Positions 1 to 9,179 of a stretch of 54,855 nucleotides of DNA are shown here, piece after piece; position 1 is the stretch's first letter; each line of letters starts with the position of its first letter. Origin of the DNA: Geobacteraceae bacterium GWC2_55_20 (GTDB taxonomy: Bacteria; Desulfobacterota; Desulfuromonadia; Geobacterales; Pseudopelobacteraceae); NCBI GenBank assembly GCA_001802125.1, contig MGZK01000134.1, positions 3,979 to 58,833 on the forward strand, written 5' to 3'. Below the pieces are notes generated by a model. That model searched no databases, was not told the origin of the DNA, and worked only from the letters and a program-made list of their open reading frames with translations. The position numbers were made by a program, and so were the translations under genes.

Positions 1-1213
1 GGTCGTAGGCCGGCAGCTCCATGGATTTGACGCTCATCGACAGTTCCGGTCGCCCCAGCTGTTCCGCCAACCTCCTGGAACCCAGCGCGAGCAGCTCCCC
101 GTCTCCGCGCCTGGCGGAAATATCCTGCAACAGCTGCGGCAGTTCGGCGGCGATGGGGAAGCGTCCCCGGATTTCGCCCCAGGCCGCCAGCGTTACGGCG
201 GCGCTGATCGTGTCCAGTCCCAGTTCGTTGCAGAGATGGTTGGAGGCCACGATGCTGCGCAGGTCGTCAATGTTGTTGAGCGCCCCGAAGTGTGAGACGG
301 TCTCGTACTCCGGCAGATGCACGCCGTCGGCCGCCGATTTCTTGCACTGGATCGGGCAGCCGTAGCAGCCGTCTTTTTTTGCGCCGCAGGCGTCCTTCAA
401 TGCCGGACCGGAGTAGTTTCCCGAGGTTGCGTAGAATGTTTCCCTGAAATTTGCGGTGGGGGCCATGCGGCGCTGGGCCATCAGGTCCACCAGCACCGGT
501 GTGCCGAATTCGGCGATGCCCAGCGGGCCGAAGATCACCGGAGAGGCCTGGAAGAGCCTGGTCACGTCACGGCGGGCCCGGTCGAACAGTTCGGGATCGG
601 CGATTTCGGTTTTCCGCTCGCCGTTGATCGTCAGCGCCTTGAGGTTCTTGCTGCCCATCACGGCTCCCAGGCCGCCGCGCCCGACACTGTTGCCTTCTCC
701 GGTCATGATGCAGGCGAAGAGGACGCCGTTCTCACCGGCCGGACCGATGGTCGCCACGCTGCCACGCTCTTTCAGCGCCGCCACGGTGGTGGAAACATCG
801 CAGCCCCACAGCCTGTCGGCCGCTATGATTTCAACCTTATCCCCGTTGATGGCCAGCGCCACCGGGGACGGGCTTTTGCCGGTGATGAAGATCGCATCCA
901 GGCCGCTGGCCTTAAGCCGCCAGGCAAAACGCCCCCCGGCGGAACAGTCGCAGACCGTGCCGGTCAGCGGTGAGCGCGAGACAACCGAGAGCCTGGCCGC
1001 GGTCGGCGCCGGTGTGCCGCACAGCGGTCCGACCGAGAAGATCAGCGGCATGGCCGGATCGAACGGGTCCAGGTGGTAATAGTCGCGCATCAGGCGCACT
1101 CCCAGACCGCGCCCCCCCAGGTATTCTTCCAACAGTTGTTGCGGGATTTTTTCTCTGATACACGAGCCGTCAGTCAGGTCAACCTTGAGGATGTATCCGC
1201 TCCAGCCCTTCAC
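1..1213 (-). CDS. aor: Aldehyde:ferredoxin oxidoreductase, N-terminal part (cut by window edge)
   Basis: Tungsten/molybdopterin-dependent oxidation of aldehydes to carboxylates with ferredoxin as acceptor, cytoplasmic (family knowledge). The 404 residues visible start at a GTG at 1213, which overlaps the stop of the phosphatase gene as GTGA, so translation is probably coupled. The glycine-rich LGGRGLGVRL stretch typical of the AOR N-terminal domain is at residues 32-41, and three of the four 4Fe-4S ligands lie in CYGCPIQC at 283-290. The fourth ligand and the C-terminal domain lie beyond position 1. The frame is open to the window edge. It is the last visible gene of the yhbY-gph-aor operon. 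Which aldehyde it uses cannot be told from this fragment. Confidence 0.9.
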   Translation of the reverse strand, partial: MKGWSGYILKVDLTDGSCIREKIPQQLLEEYLGGRGLGVRLMRDYYHLDPFDPAMPLIFSVGPLCGTPAPTAARLSVVSRSPLTGTVCDCSAGGRFAWRLKASGLDAIFITGKSPSPVALAINGDKVEIIAADRLWGCDVSTTVAALKERGSVATIGPAGENGVLFACIMTGEGNSVGRGGLGAVMGSKNLKALTINGERKTEIADPELFDRARRDVTRLFQASPVIFGPLGIAEFGTPVLVDLMAQRRMAPTANFRETFYATSGNYSGPALKDACGAKKDGCYGCPIQCKKSAADGVHLPEYETVSHFGALNNIDDLRSIVASNHLCNELGLDTISAAVTLAAWGEIRGRFPIAAELPQLLQDISARRGDGELLALGSRRLAEQLGRPELSMSVKSMELPAYD

Positions 1214-1869
1214 GTGGTCTGCTCCAGCCCGGTTATTGTTCTGAGTAGATCCTCGCACGACTCCGCCAGGAAAGAGGAGCTGCTCAGCTCATCGCTGCCG
1301 CCATAGCCCCAGCTGCAGCCGACCGTGGCGATACCGGCCAGATTGCCGGCCCGGATGTCATTGATGCTGTCGCCGACCATGATGCATTCCTGCGGCAAAA
1401 GGCCCTGCTGCTCGATCACGCGCAACAGCGGCAGAGGGGAGGGCTTGATTTCGGGAAAGGTATCGCCGCCGGAGACACTCTCGAAGTAGTCGTCTATCTC
1501 CAGCGCCTTGAGGATCAGGCGGCTCAGGGCTTCGTTCTTGTTGGAAATTATCGCCAGGCGGATGCCCCGGCGCCGCAGTTCCGCCAGCACCTCGACTACT
1601 CCCGGATAGAGCCGGCTCTTGTCGGCGATGTGCTGCTCGTTGTAGTCGAGGAACTGCCGCAGGGCGTGGTCAATCTCGGCCCGGGTGCGATCCGGCAGCG
1701 CCTGATGCATCAGGTTGAGGGCGCCTTTGCCGACCATTTTGCGAACAGACGATGGCGCCAGCAGGGGCAGGGCGAATTCCAGCCTGACATGGTTGACGGC
1801 ATCGGTCAGGTCCTCCAGCGAGTCCACCAGCGTGCCGTCCAGATCGAACAAAACCGACTTCAGCTTCAT
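1210..1869 (-). CDS. gph: Phosphoglycolate phosphatase-like HAD hydrolase
   Basis: HAD-superfamily phosphatase of 219 residues, close to the usual length for phosphoglycolate phosphatase, which clears 2-phosphoglycolate. All four HAD motifs are visible: nucleophile D9 and D11 in DLDGT, the Ser/Asn of motif II in IISN at 107-110, motif III K142, and motif IV GDSIND with D167 and D171. The inserted helical cap domain lies between about residues 15 and 85. The start ATG overlaps the yhbY stop as ATGA and its own stop overlaps the oxidoreductase GTG start, so the three genes form one tightly packed unit. Substrate could be another small phosphate ester such as a pyrophosphate or nucleotide. Confidence 0.85.
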   Translation of the reverse strand: MKLKSVLFDLDGTLVDSLEDLTDAVNHVRLEFALPLLAPSSVRKMVGKGALNLMHQALPDRTRAEIDHALRQFLDYNEQHIADKSRLYPGVVEVLAELRRRGIRLAIISNKNEALSRLILKALEIDDYFESVSGGDTFPEIKPSPLPLLRVIEQQGLLPQECIMVGDSINDIRAGNLAGIATVGCSWGYGGSDELSSSSFLAESCEDLLRTITGLEQTT

Positions 1870-2186
1870 GCCGCTTTTGCCTTGGCCGGCTTGTCGGCTG
1901 CAGGAAGGATGATCACCGGTGTCTTGGCGGCACGGTAGAGCAGGAAGGTCTTGCCCAGGATCTGGGCCACTTCGGCATTGCAGGCTTCGGCCAGGGTCTC
2001 GGAAGCCTCGTGCTTGTCCAGCAGGCAGCTCTCCAGCAGCTTGACCTTGATCAGTTCGTGATGTTCGAGGGAAACATTGGTCTCTTCGATCAGGGCGGCC
2101 TCGATCTCTTTTTTGCCGATCTGGATCAGCGGTTTTAGTTTGTGCCCGAGGGCGCGCAAATGTCGTTTCTGTTTTCCGGTCAGCAT
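1866..2186 (-). CDS. yhbY: YhbY/CRS1-YhbY family RNA-binding protein
   Basis: Small RNA-binding protein (106 residues) of the CRM/YhbY fold, a family associated with 50S ribosome assembly. The start MLTGKQKRHLRALGHKL is the family's characteristic opening, followed by LIQIGKKE, the region of the conserved RNA-binding loop. An upstream in-frame extension exists but the ATG at 2186 is preferred because it gives the normal family length and follows an AGGAG about 12 bases upstream. The C-terminus carries a short Lys/Ala-rich tail. It is the first gene of the minus-strand operon and is divergent from shc. Confidence 0.88.
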   Translation of the reverse strand: MLTGKQKRHLRALGHKLKPLIQIGKKEIEAALIEETNVSLEHHELIKVKLLESCLLDKHEASETLAEACNAEVAQILGKTFLLYRAAKTPVIILPAADKPAKAKAA

Positions 2187-2424
2187 GATGTGGGTCAACT
2201 CCTGGTTGTTACAAGGTGATAAACTGTTGTTGTTTATAGCATGGCGGATGCGACGGAGGCAAATCACAATTCCCGTATTTTTACAGATTTATTGCGATTA
2301 CGTGTCAGATTACATGAAAAAAATGTACTCTTTGCCAGTTTTGTGATATTAAAACCCACTTTATGCTCGGCATAATTTTTATTGCGCCAGTTAAACCATC
2401 CGTTGCCGGGTGAGGAGTTTTTGA

Positions 2425-4473
2425 ATGAATTCCAACAAATATACGATATCAACCGCACTGACATCATTTAATTCCGAATCGGCCGCGCCGGTTATCGAAT
2501 CAGCGAAAAAAACTGCAGGAAAGGTACACCATCTGCCCCCCTCGATCTGGAAGAAGATGGTGGGCGATGCCAAGAGTCCGCTCGACAAGGCCATCGAAAG
2601 AACGCGGGACTTCTTTTTCAGGGAGCAGTTGCCGGACGGCTATTGGTGGGCGGAGCTGGAGTCGAACGTAACGATCACGTCCGAATATATCATGCTGTTC
2701 CACTTCCTGGGCATGGTTGACAAGGTGCGTGAACGGAAGATGGCCAGGAACATCCTCTCCAAGCAGACCAAGGACGGTTCCTGGGCCATCTGGCACGGCG
2801 GCGCCGGTGAGCTCTCGGCCACCGTGGAGGCCTATTTCGCCCTCAAGCTGGCCGGCTATTCGGCCGACTGTCCCGAGATGCGCAAGGCCCGCGAGTTCAT
2901 CCTCGCCAACGGCGGCATCCTGAAGGTGCGCGTCTTTACCAAGATTTTCCTGGCGCTGTTCGGTGAATTCTCCTGGCTGGGGGTTCCGTCGATGCCGGTG
3001 GAGCTGATGTTGCTCCCCAACTGGGCTTATTTCAACCTCTACGAATTTTCCAGCTGGGCCCGGGCCACCATCATCCCGCTTTCGGTGATCATGTCGGAAA
3101 AGCCGGTGCGCAAACTTCCGCCCAATGCGCGTGTCCAGGAACTCTTCGTCCGTCCGCCGCGACCGACCGACTATTCGTTTTCGCGTGAAGACGGCATCCT
3201 GACCTGGAAAAACTTCTTTATCGGCGCCGATCATCTTTTGAAAATCTACGAGTCTTCGCCGATCAGGCCCTACAAGAAGAAGTCGATTGCCATCGCCGAG
3301 CAGTGGATCCTGGAACATCAGGAATCCAGCGGCGACTGGGGCGGCATCCAGCCGGCCATGCTCAATGCGATTCTGGCGCTGAATTGCCTCGGTTATGCCA
3401 ATGACCACCCCGCCGTTGCAAAAGGGCTGGAGGCGCTGGCCAACTTCTGCATCGAAGACGAGGAGAGCCTGCTCTTGCAGTCCTGCGTCTCTCCGGTGTG
3501 GGACACCGCTCTGGCCCTGGTGGCGATGCAGGAGGCCGGAGTTCCGCTGGATCATCCGTCCCTGACCAAGGCGGCCCAGTGGCTGCTGGACCTGGAGGTC
3601 CGCCGCAAGGGGGACTGGCAGATCAAGGCTCCCGAGCTTGAGCCGGGCGGCTGGGCCTTCGAATTCCTGAACGACTGGTATCCGGACGTGGATGATTCCG
3701 GTTTCGTGATGCTGGCGATCAAGGACATCAAGGTCCGCGACAAGAAACACAAGGAACAGGCCATCAAGCGCGGCATCGCCTGGTGCCTCGGCATGCAGAG
3801 CAGAAACGGCGGCTGGGGAGCTTTTGACAAGGACAACACCAAGCATATATTGAACAAGATCCCGTTTGCCGACCTGGAGGCGTTGATCGATCCGCCGACA
3901 GCCGATCTGACCGGTCGCATGCTGGAGCTGATGGGCAACTTCAAGTTTCCTCAAAGCCATCCGGCCGCGGCCCGGGCTCTGGAATTCATCCGCAGGGAGC
4001 AGGAGCCGGAAGGCCCCTGGTTTGGCCGCTGGGGCGTCAACTACTTTTATGGCACATGGTCGGTGCTGTGCGGCCTGGAAGCGATCGGTGAGGACATGAC
4101 CCAGCCCTATATCAAGAAAGCGGTCAACTGGCTGAAGTCCAAGCAGAACCTGGATGGCGGCTGGGGCGAGGTCTGCGAGTCCTACCTCGACCGTTCGCTG
4201 ATGGGGTGTGGCGAGAGTACCGCATCCCAGACCGCCTGGGTGCTGCTGTCACTTTTTGCCGCTGGAGAGGCCAGGTCCAATGCCGCCGTGCGTGGTGTGG
4301 AATACCTGGTTTCGACTCAGAAGCAGGATGGTACCTGGGATGAAGACGCCTTTACCGGCACCGGCTTTCCCAAGTATTTCATGATCAAATACCATATTTA
4401 CCGAAACTGTTTCCCGTTGACCGCGCTAGGCAGATATCGCCGGTTGACTGCCGACAATGCCGAAATTTCGTAG
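2425..4473 (+). CDS. shc: Squalene-hopene cyclase
   Basis: Cyclises squalene to hopene, the committed step of hopanoid synthesis, as a monotopic membrane enzyme (family knowledge). The 682-residue length is normal for the family. The catalytic acid motif DVDD is at residues 421-424, and several QW-type repeats (for example QESSGDWGG, QSRNGGWGA, QNLDGGWGE, QKQDGTWDE) are spaced along the protein as expected for the double alpha-barrel. A GAGGAG ribosome-binding site precedes the ATG at 2425. A hairpin follows the stop at 4507-4537, before hpnA. Confidence 0.97.
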   Translation: MNSNKYTISTALTSFNSESAAPVIESAKKTAGKVHHLPPSIWKKMVGDAKSPLDKAIERTRDFFFREQLPDGYWWAELESNVTITSEYIMLFHFLGMVDKVRERKMARNILSKQTKDGSWAIWHGGAGELSATVEAYFALKLAGYSADCPEMRKAREFILANGGILKVRVFTKIFLALFGEFSWLGVPSMPVELMLLPNWAYFNLYEFSSWARATIIPLSVIMSEKPVRKLPPNARVQELFVRPPRPTDYSFSREDGILTWKNFFIGADHLLKIYESSPIRPYKKKSIAIAEQWILEHQESSGDWGGIQPAMLNAILALNCLGYANDHPAVAKGLEALANFCIEDEESLLLQSCVSPVWDTALALVAMQEAGVPLDHPSLTKAAQWLLDLEVRRKGDWQIKAPELEPGGWAFEFLNDWYPDVDDSGFVMLAIKDIKVRDKKHKEQAIKRGIAWCLGMQSRNGGWGAFDKDNTKHILNKIPFADLEALIDPPTADLTGRMLELMGNFKFPQSHPAAARALEFIRREQEPEGPWFGRWGVNYFYGTWSVLCGLEAIGEDMTQPYIKKAVNWLKSKQNLDGGWGEVCESYLDRSLMGCGESTASQTAWVLLSLFAAGEARSNAAVRGVEYLVSTQKQDGTWDEDAFTGTGFPKYFMIKYHIYRNCFPLTALGRYRRLTADNAEIS

Positions 4474-4506
4474 CCGGGAACCGGCCCAGGGCCATTTTTA
4501 AACAAC

Positions 4507-4537
4507 AAAGCCCCGAGCTTTTAATGTTCGGGGCTTT
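4507..4537 (+). terminator. Hairpin between shc and hpnA
   Basis: Perfect 10-bp stem AAAGCCCCGA / TCGGGGCTTT (4507-4516 with 4528-4537) with an 11-base loop. It resembles an intrinsic terminator or attenuator, although the T-run after the stem is short. It ends only 13 bases before the hpnA start codon. Confidence 0.6.
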
Positions 4538-4550
4538 ACCAATTTAATAT

Positions 4551-5534
4551 ATGAAGACATTCGTGACCGGTGCAACCGGATTTATAGGCGCAAGCATTGT
4601 AAGGGAGCTGCTGGCGGAAGGGCGTGAAGTTCGCGTACTGGTGCGGGCGAATTCCGACACCTCCAACCTTGACGGGCTGGAGGTCGAACGCTGGCCGGGC
4701 GACCTTCTGGATCACGACAGCCTGCGTTCGGGATTGAAGGGGTGCGACGTTCTATACCACGCCGCGGCCGACTACCGCCTCTGGACCCGCAATCCGCAGG
4801 AGATGTTCCGTATCAATGTGGACGGCACGATCGCGATACTGGAAGCGGCGCTGCAGAACGGACTTTCGAAGGTGGTCTACACCAGCAGTGTCGGCACCCT
4901 GGGCAATCCGGGGGACGGCCGCCCGGGCAGCGAGACCGCGCCGGTGTCGTTTGACGACATGGTCGGGCCCTATAAAAAAAGCAAGTTCCTGGCCGAGCGT
5001 GAGGCGGAAAAGTTCGTCGGGCGCGGTTTGCCGCTGGTGATAGTCAACCCCTCCACGCCGATCGGTCCCAGGGACATCAAGCCGACCCCGACCGGCAAGA
5101 TTATCGTCGATTTTTTAAAGCGCAAGATGCCGGCCTATCTGGATACCGGGCTCAACATCATCGCCGTTGAGGATTGCGCCAGAGGGCACATCCTGGCGGA
5201 GCAGCGGGGCGCGGTTGGCCAGAAGTACATCCTGGGAAATGCCAACCTGACCCTGCGGGATATCTTCGACCTGCTGCAGGATATTTCCGGCTTGTCGGCG
5301 CCCAAGGTGCGGTTGCCGTACACGCCGATCCTGCTGGCCGCCTATATCAACGAGGGGCTTTCCCGCATCACCGGCAGGGAACCGCTGATCCCCCTGGCGG
5401 GGGTGCAGATGGCGGCCAAGTTCATGTTTTTCGATTCGTCCAAGGCGGTGCGCGAGCTGGGATTGCCGCAGATGCCGATCAGGGACGCGCTGGTTCGGGC
5501 GGTGGAGTGGTTCCGGCAGAACGGCTACGTGTAG
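4551..5534 (+). CDS. hpnA: Hopanoid-associated sugar epimerase HpnA (extended SDR family)
   Basis: NAD(P)-dependent extended short-chain dehydrogenase/epimerase of the dihydroflavonol-4-reductase-like group. Members called HpnA sit in hopanoid clusters and are thought to act on the side-chain sugar. The dinucleotide-binding TGATGFIG is at residues 6-13 and the catalytic Tyr-x3-Lys is Y141/K145 in the segment YKKSK. At 327 residues it is full length for the family. Placement directly after shc supports the HpnA assignment. No clear ribosome-binding site is visible because the upstream hairpin ends 13 bases before the ATG. The reaction itself is not established from sequence. Confidence 0.88.
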   Translation: MKTFVTGATGFIGASIVRELLAEGREVRVLVRANSDTSNLDGLEVERWPGDLLDHDSLRSGLKGCDVLYHAAADYRLWTRNPQEMFRINVDGTIAILEAALQNGLSKVVYTSSVGTLGNPGDGRPGSETAPVSFDDMVGPYKKSKFLAEREAEKFVGRGLPLVIVNPSTPIGPRDIKPTPTGKIIVDFLKRKMPAYLDTGLNIIAVEDCARGHILAEQRGAVGQKYILGNANLTLRDIFDLLQDISGLSAPKVRLPYTPILLAAYINEGLSRITGREPLIPLAGVQMAAKFMFFDSSKAVRELGLPQMPIRDALVRAVEWFRQNGYV

Positions 5535-5606
5535 ACTCTTGATTGTGTTTTGTTTTTCTGTCCGGTCTTCTGCCGGTCAGGTTGTGAAGAAAAGAGGTAC
5601 TAATTC

Positions 5607-7472
5607 ATGTTACTTGAAAAGATAAATTCACCGGCGGATCTCAAAAAACTCAAACCGGAGCAGTTGCCGGCGCTGGCGGAGGAGATCCGCCAGTTCCTGC
5701 TGGAAACGGTTTCCATCACCGGCGGCCACCTGGGTTCGAACCTGGGGGCGGTGGAACTGACCATCGCGCTGCATTACTGTTTTGATTCCCCCTTCGACAA
5801 GATTATCTGGGATGTGGGGCACCAGGCCTACACCCACAAGATCCTGACCGGGCGTCGTGACCAGTTTCATACCCAGCGTCAGTACAAGGGGCTTTCCGGC
5901 TTTCCGAAGCGCTCCGAATCTGAACATGACGCCTTTGGTGTCGGGCATTCCTCGACCTCGATTTCCGCCGGTCTGGGTATGGCGGCTGCTTCCGGGTTGG
6001 CCGGAGCCAAGAACCACGCGATCGCGGTGATCGGCGACGGCTCGCTGACCGGCGGCATGGCTTTCGAGGCGCTCAACCAGGCCGGGCATCTCAAGAAAGA
6101 CCTGATCGTAATCCTCAACGACAACGAGATGTCCATATCCAAAAACGTCGGCGCCTTTTCGTCTTTCATCTCCCGCAAGATGACCGGCCGCTACTTCCGC
6201 GACCTGAAAAAGGAGATGCAGGGGCTGCTCAAGAACATCCCGGCCATCGGCACCGATATTCTCCATTTTGCCCGCAAGGCCGAAAATTCTCTGAAGAGTT
6301 TTCTGACTCCCGGATCGCTTTTCGAGGCGCTGGGGTTCGACTATCTCGGGCCGCTGGATGGGCACGATCTGGTGCAGCTGGTTGAGGTGTTCAATAATAT
6401 CAACGAACTGGACGGGCCGCTGCTGGTGCATGTGATGACCACCAAGGGCAAGGGTTACAAGCCGGCCGAGGATACGCCCGACAAGTACCACGGTGTCGGA
6501 ACCTTCGATATCGCCACCGGCAAAGGGGCCGCCAAGGCCGCCTCCAAATCGTATACCGATGTGTTCGGTGAAACGCTGGTGCGCATGGCGGAAGAAGACC
6601 CCAAAATCGTGGCCATCACCGCCGCAATGCCGGACGGCACCGGACTGAACGGTTTTGCCAAGCGTTTTCCGGAGCGCTTCTTCGATGTCGGCATTGCGGA
6701 ACAGCATGCGCTGGCGTTCGCGGCCGGAATGGCCGCCGACGGTTTCCGGCCGGTGGCGGCGATCTACTCGACCTTTGTCCAGCGCGCCTATGATCAGGTC
6801 TTCCACGATATCTGCCTGCAGAATCTGCCGGTCACGATTGCCATGGACCGCGCCGGCCTGGTGGGGGACGACGGTCCGACCCACCATGGTGTTTTTGATA
6901 TCTCCTATCTGCGGCACCTGCCGCAGATGACGATGATGGCGCCCAAGGATGAAAACGAGCTGCGGCACATGCTCAAAACCGCCGTCTATTCCGGCATCCC
7001 GATGGCAATGCGTTATCCGCGCGGAGCCGGTTACGGCGTTGAGCTGGACAGTGAACTGAAAGCGCTGGAAATCGGCCGTGGCGAAGAGCTGCTGGACGGA
7101 AAAGACCTGACCATCATCGCGATCGGCGCCACGGTGTATCCGGCCCTGCAGGCCGCTGAAACACTGCGGAAGCAGGGGATTGACGCCGGCGTTGTCAACG
7201 CGCGCTTCGTCAAGCCGCTGGATGCCGGGCTGATACTGACCGTCGCCCGCAGAACCGGCCATGTGATCACGGTCGAGGAGAACGCGCTGCAGGGCGGTTT
7301 CGGCAGCGCCGTGCTGGAACTTATGTACGACAACGGTCTGCAGAATGTGAAGATCAAGCGGCTCGGCATCCCGGACCACTTCATCGAGCATGGCAGCCAG
7401 GCCCAGTTGCGCAAGGACGTTGGAATCGATGCCGAAGGGATCGCCGCCGCGGCGATGGACTTCATGAAATGA
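5607..7472 (+). CDS. dxs: 1-deoxy-D-xylulose-5-phosphate synthase
   Basis: Condenses pyruvate and glyceraldehyde 3-phosphate, the first step of the methylerythritol phosphate route to isoprenoids; thiamine diphosphate-dependent, cytoplasmic. The 621-residue length is standard. The ThDP/Mg motif GDGSLTGG begins at G143 (D144), the catalytic glutamate is E365 in GIAEQHA, and [15 protein letters not shown] lies in the transketolase pyrimidine-binding domain. An AAGAGGT ribosome-binding site precedes the ATG. Standing after shc and hpnA, it would supply precursors for squalene and hopanoids, as well as for quinones. Confidence 0.97.
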   Translation: MLLEKINSPADLKKLKPEQLPALAEEIRQFLLETVSITGGHLGSNLGAVELTIALHYCFDSPFDKIIWDVGHQAYTHKILTGRRDQFHTQRQYKGLSGFPKRSESEHDAFGVGHSSTSISAGLGMAAASGLAGAKNHAIAVIGDGSLTGGMAFEALNQAGHLKKDLIVILNDNEMSISKNVGAFSSFISRKMTGRYFRDLKKEMQGLLKNIPAIGTDILHFARKAENSLKSFLTPGSLFEALGFDYLGPLDGHDLVQLVEVFNNINELDGPLLVHVMTTKGKGYKPAEDTPDKYHGVGTFDIATGKGAAKAASKSYTDVFGETLVRMAEEDPKIVAITAAMPDGTGLNGFAKRFPERFFDVGIAEQHALAFAAGMAADGFRPVAAIYSTFVQRAYDQVFHDICLQNLPVTIAMDRAGLVGDDGPTHHGVFDISYLRHLPQMTMMAPKDENELRHMLKTAVYSGIPMAMRYPRGAGYGVELDSELKALEIGRGEELLDGKDLTIIAIGATVYPALQAAETLRKQGIDAGVVNARFVKPLDAGLILTVARRTGHVITVEENALQGGFGSAVLELMYDNGLQNVKIKRLGIPDHFIEHGSQAQLRKDVGIDAEGIAAAAMDFMK

Positions 7473-7479
7473 GGACAAA

Positions 7480-8205
7480 ATGAAACCGGAAGAAGCCTGC
7501 AAAAAAATCATTTTCGCCCTGGATGTCAAGGGGCTTGACGAAATCGACCGCTGGGCGGAGCTGTTGTCAACCAAGGTCGGCATGTTCAAGGTCGGCAAGG
7601 AGCTGTTCACCTCTTGTGGACCGGAAGCGGTCAAAGCCGTTCAGCGCCATGGCGGCCAGGTTTTTCTCGACCTGAAATACCATGACATCCCCAACACGGT
7701 GGCCCAGGCCATGGTCGCGGCGGCCGGTCTGGGGGTGCAGCTGGCCAACCTGCATGCGCTGGGGGGGGCGGAGATGATGGAAACCGCCGCCAACGCGGTG
7801 CGCAAGGGCTTCAGCGAAACAGAACGCCCCAGGCTGCTGGCGGTGACAATCCTGACCTCCTCCACCGCTGAAACCCTGCGGCAGGTCGGTATCGAGCAGC
7901 CGCTGCCGGATATGGTGGTGCGCCTGGCCAGGCTGGCAAAAGAGTCCGGCATGGACGGCGTGGTGGCTTCTCCGCTGGAGATCGGGCTGATACGCGAAGC
8001 CTGCGGCCCCGACTTCCTGATCGTGACGCCGGGCGTGCGACCGTCGTTCGCGGCAGTGGACGACCAGAAACGGATCATGTCCCCCTCCGATGCGGTGCAG
8101 GCCGGGGCCGACTACCTGGTGATCGGACGTCCGATCGCCAAGGCCGACGATCCGGCCGCCGCGGCCCGCCTGATTTCCGAAGAGATCCTGGCTGGTGCCG
8201 CATGA
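7480..8205 (+). CDS. pyrF: Orotidine 5'-phosphate decarboxylase
   Basis: Last step of UMP synthesis, decarboxylating OMP. The catalytic Asp-Lys-Asp set is visible in DLKYHDIPNT: D64, K66, D69. The phosphate-binding end of the TIM barrel is in GVRPSF and VIGRPI near the C-terminus. The 241-residue length is normal for the short bacterial class. It lies 7 bases after dxs with GAGGAC as ribosome-binding site, and its stop overlaps rlmB as ATGA. Confidence 0.97.
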   Translation: MKPEEACKKIIFALDVKGLDEIDRWAELLSTKVGMFKVGKELFTSCGPEAVKAVQRHGGQVFLDLKYHDIPNTVAQAMVAAAGLGVQLANLHALGGAEMMETAANAVRKGFSETERPRLLAVTILTSSTAETLRQVGIEQPLPDMVVRLARLAKESGMDGVVASPLEIGLIREACGPDFLIVTPGVRPSFAAVDDQKRIMSPSDAVQAGADYLVIGRPIAKADDPAAAARLISEEILAGAA

Positions 8206-8939
8206 AGGGTGAACTGCTGTTCGGTGTGAACCCGGTCAAGGAGTCGCTCAAGGGGACGCGCGGAGCCTACAACCTGTATGTGCAGAACAACGCCAGCGAT
8301 CATCGCGTGGAGAGCATCATCCGGCTGGCCGAGGAGCGCGGCGTAGCGGTACATCGCCGCGAGAAGATTGACCTGACCAAGATGTGCGCCTCTTCGCACC
8401 ACCAGGGCATCGCGCTGGAAGTGGAGCCGTTCCGCTATGCCGACCTGGACGACCTGCTGGCTGCGATCGCAGGGGCCGGCGCCACCGGCTTCCTGCTGGT
8501 GCTGGACGGTATTCAGGATCCGCACAACCTGGGGGCGCTGATCCGTTCAGCGGCCTGTGCCGGGGTGGATGGCGTGATCATTCCCAAGGACCGCGCCTGC
8601 GGCATTACCGCCGCCGCCGAGAAAGCATCGGCCGGTGCGGTGGAGACGATTCCGGTGGCGATGGTCACCAACGTGGCCCAGACGCTGGAGTCGCTGAAAA
8701 AGGGCGGTTACTGGGTCTACGGGCTGGAGGGCGAATCGTCCGCATCTCTGTATGACGTCAAGTTTTCCGACAACTGTGTGCTGGTGGTCGGCGGGGAAGG
8801 GGAGGGGATCAGGCCGCTGGTACGCAAGCAGTGCGACGTGCTGATGTCGATCCCCCAGTACGGCGGGGTAAACTCGCTCAACGCCTCGGTGGCGGGCGGG
8901 ATTGCGCTGTTCGACATGGCCCGCAAGATCAAGGCCTAG
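8202..8939 (+). CDS. rlmB: 23S rRNA 2'-O-methyltransferase, RlmB/SpoU family
   Basis: SPOUT-class enzyme; RlmB methylates the 2'-O of G2251 of 23S rRNA using SAM. The 245 residues comprise an N-terminal substrate-binding domain (about 1-75) opening with LFGVNPV, then the knotted catalytic domain with motif 1 NLGALIR (N109, R115), motif 2 GGEGEGIRPL and motif 3 SLNASVAGG. The start overlaps the pyrF stop (ATGA), and a strong terminator follows, making this the last gene of the shc-to-rlmB run. Another SpoU-family RNA target (TrmH-like) is possible, but the N-terminal domain favours RlmB. Confidence 0.93.
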   Translation: MKGELLFGVNPVKESLKGTRGAYNLYVQNNASDHRVESIIRLAEERGVAVHRREKIDLTKMCASSHHQGIALEVEPFRYADLDDLLAAIAGAGATGFLLVLDGIQDPHNLGALIRSAACAGVDGVIIPKDRACGITAAAEKASAGAVETIPVAMVTNVAQTLESLKKGGYWVYGLEGESSASLYDVKFSDNCVLVVGGEGEGIRPLVRKQCDVLMSIPQYGGVNSLNASVAGGIALFDMARKIKA

Positions 8940-8955
8940 AAATATTCTTCAAATG

Positions 8956-9000
8956 AAAAAAGGTCGCTGGTCGGCAGTACGCTGATCGGCGACCTTTTTT
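8956..9000 (+). terminator. Intrinsic terminator after rlmB
   Basis: A 12-bp perfect stem AAAAAAGGTCGC / GCGACCTTTTTT (8956-8967 with 8989-9000), with a T-run in the right arm, beginning 17 bases after the rlmB stop. The paired A-run lets it also work in the opposite direction. Confidence 0.88.
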
Positions 9001-9012
9001 ATCCTGTAAACG

Positions 9013-9157
9013 GCAATTAACCGCCGAGAAAAACGGATGCACGCCGAGAAATCCAGGACTTACATCAAAAAAGTTAATCACATTATGGGTTAAACCAGTA
9101 ATTTGTTCAGGCTTTTGATTTCTCGGCGTGTATCGGCGTTCATCGGCGGTTAACTGC
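9013..9157. repeat. Long imperfect inverted repeat (noncoding repeat element)
   Basis: The arms at 9013-9052 and 9118-9157 are imperfect reverse complements (left reads ..TTAACCGCCGAG..ACGCCGAGAAAT, right ATTTCTCGGCGT..TCGGCGGTTAA..). Each arm contains reiterated GCCGA-type units, and they are separated by about 65 bases of A+T-rich sequence. There is no reading frame. It looks like a dispersed palindromic element; copy number cannot be judged from one window. Confidence 0.75.
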
Positions 9158-9179
9158 TTTTATTGCTTTTGCGTGGTGT

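Noticed and set aside
2500-3960. 486-residue minus-strand frame across shc
   Set aside because: Antisense shadow of the squalene-hopene cyclase; no recognisable domain.
5628-7634. 668-residue antisense frame across dxs
   Set aside because: Fully overlaps a canonical dxs on the other strand; Arg/Gly/His-rich composition typical of an antisense shadow in G+C-rich DNA, and no domain recognised.
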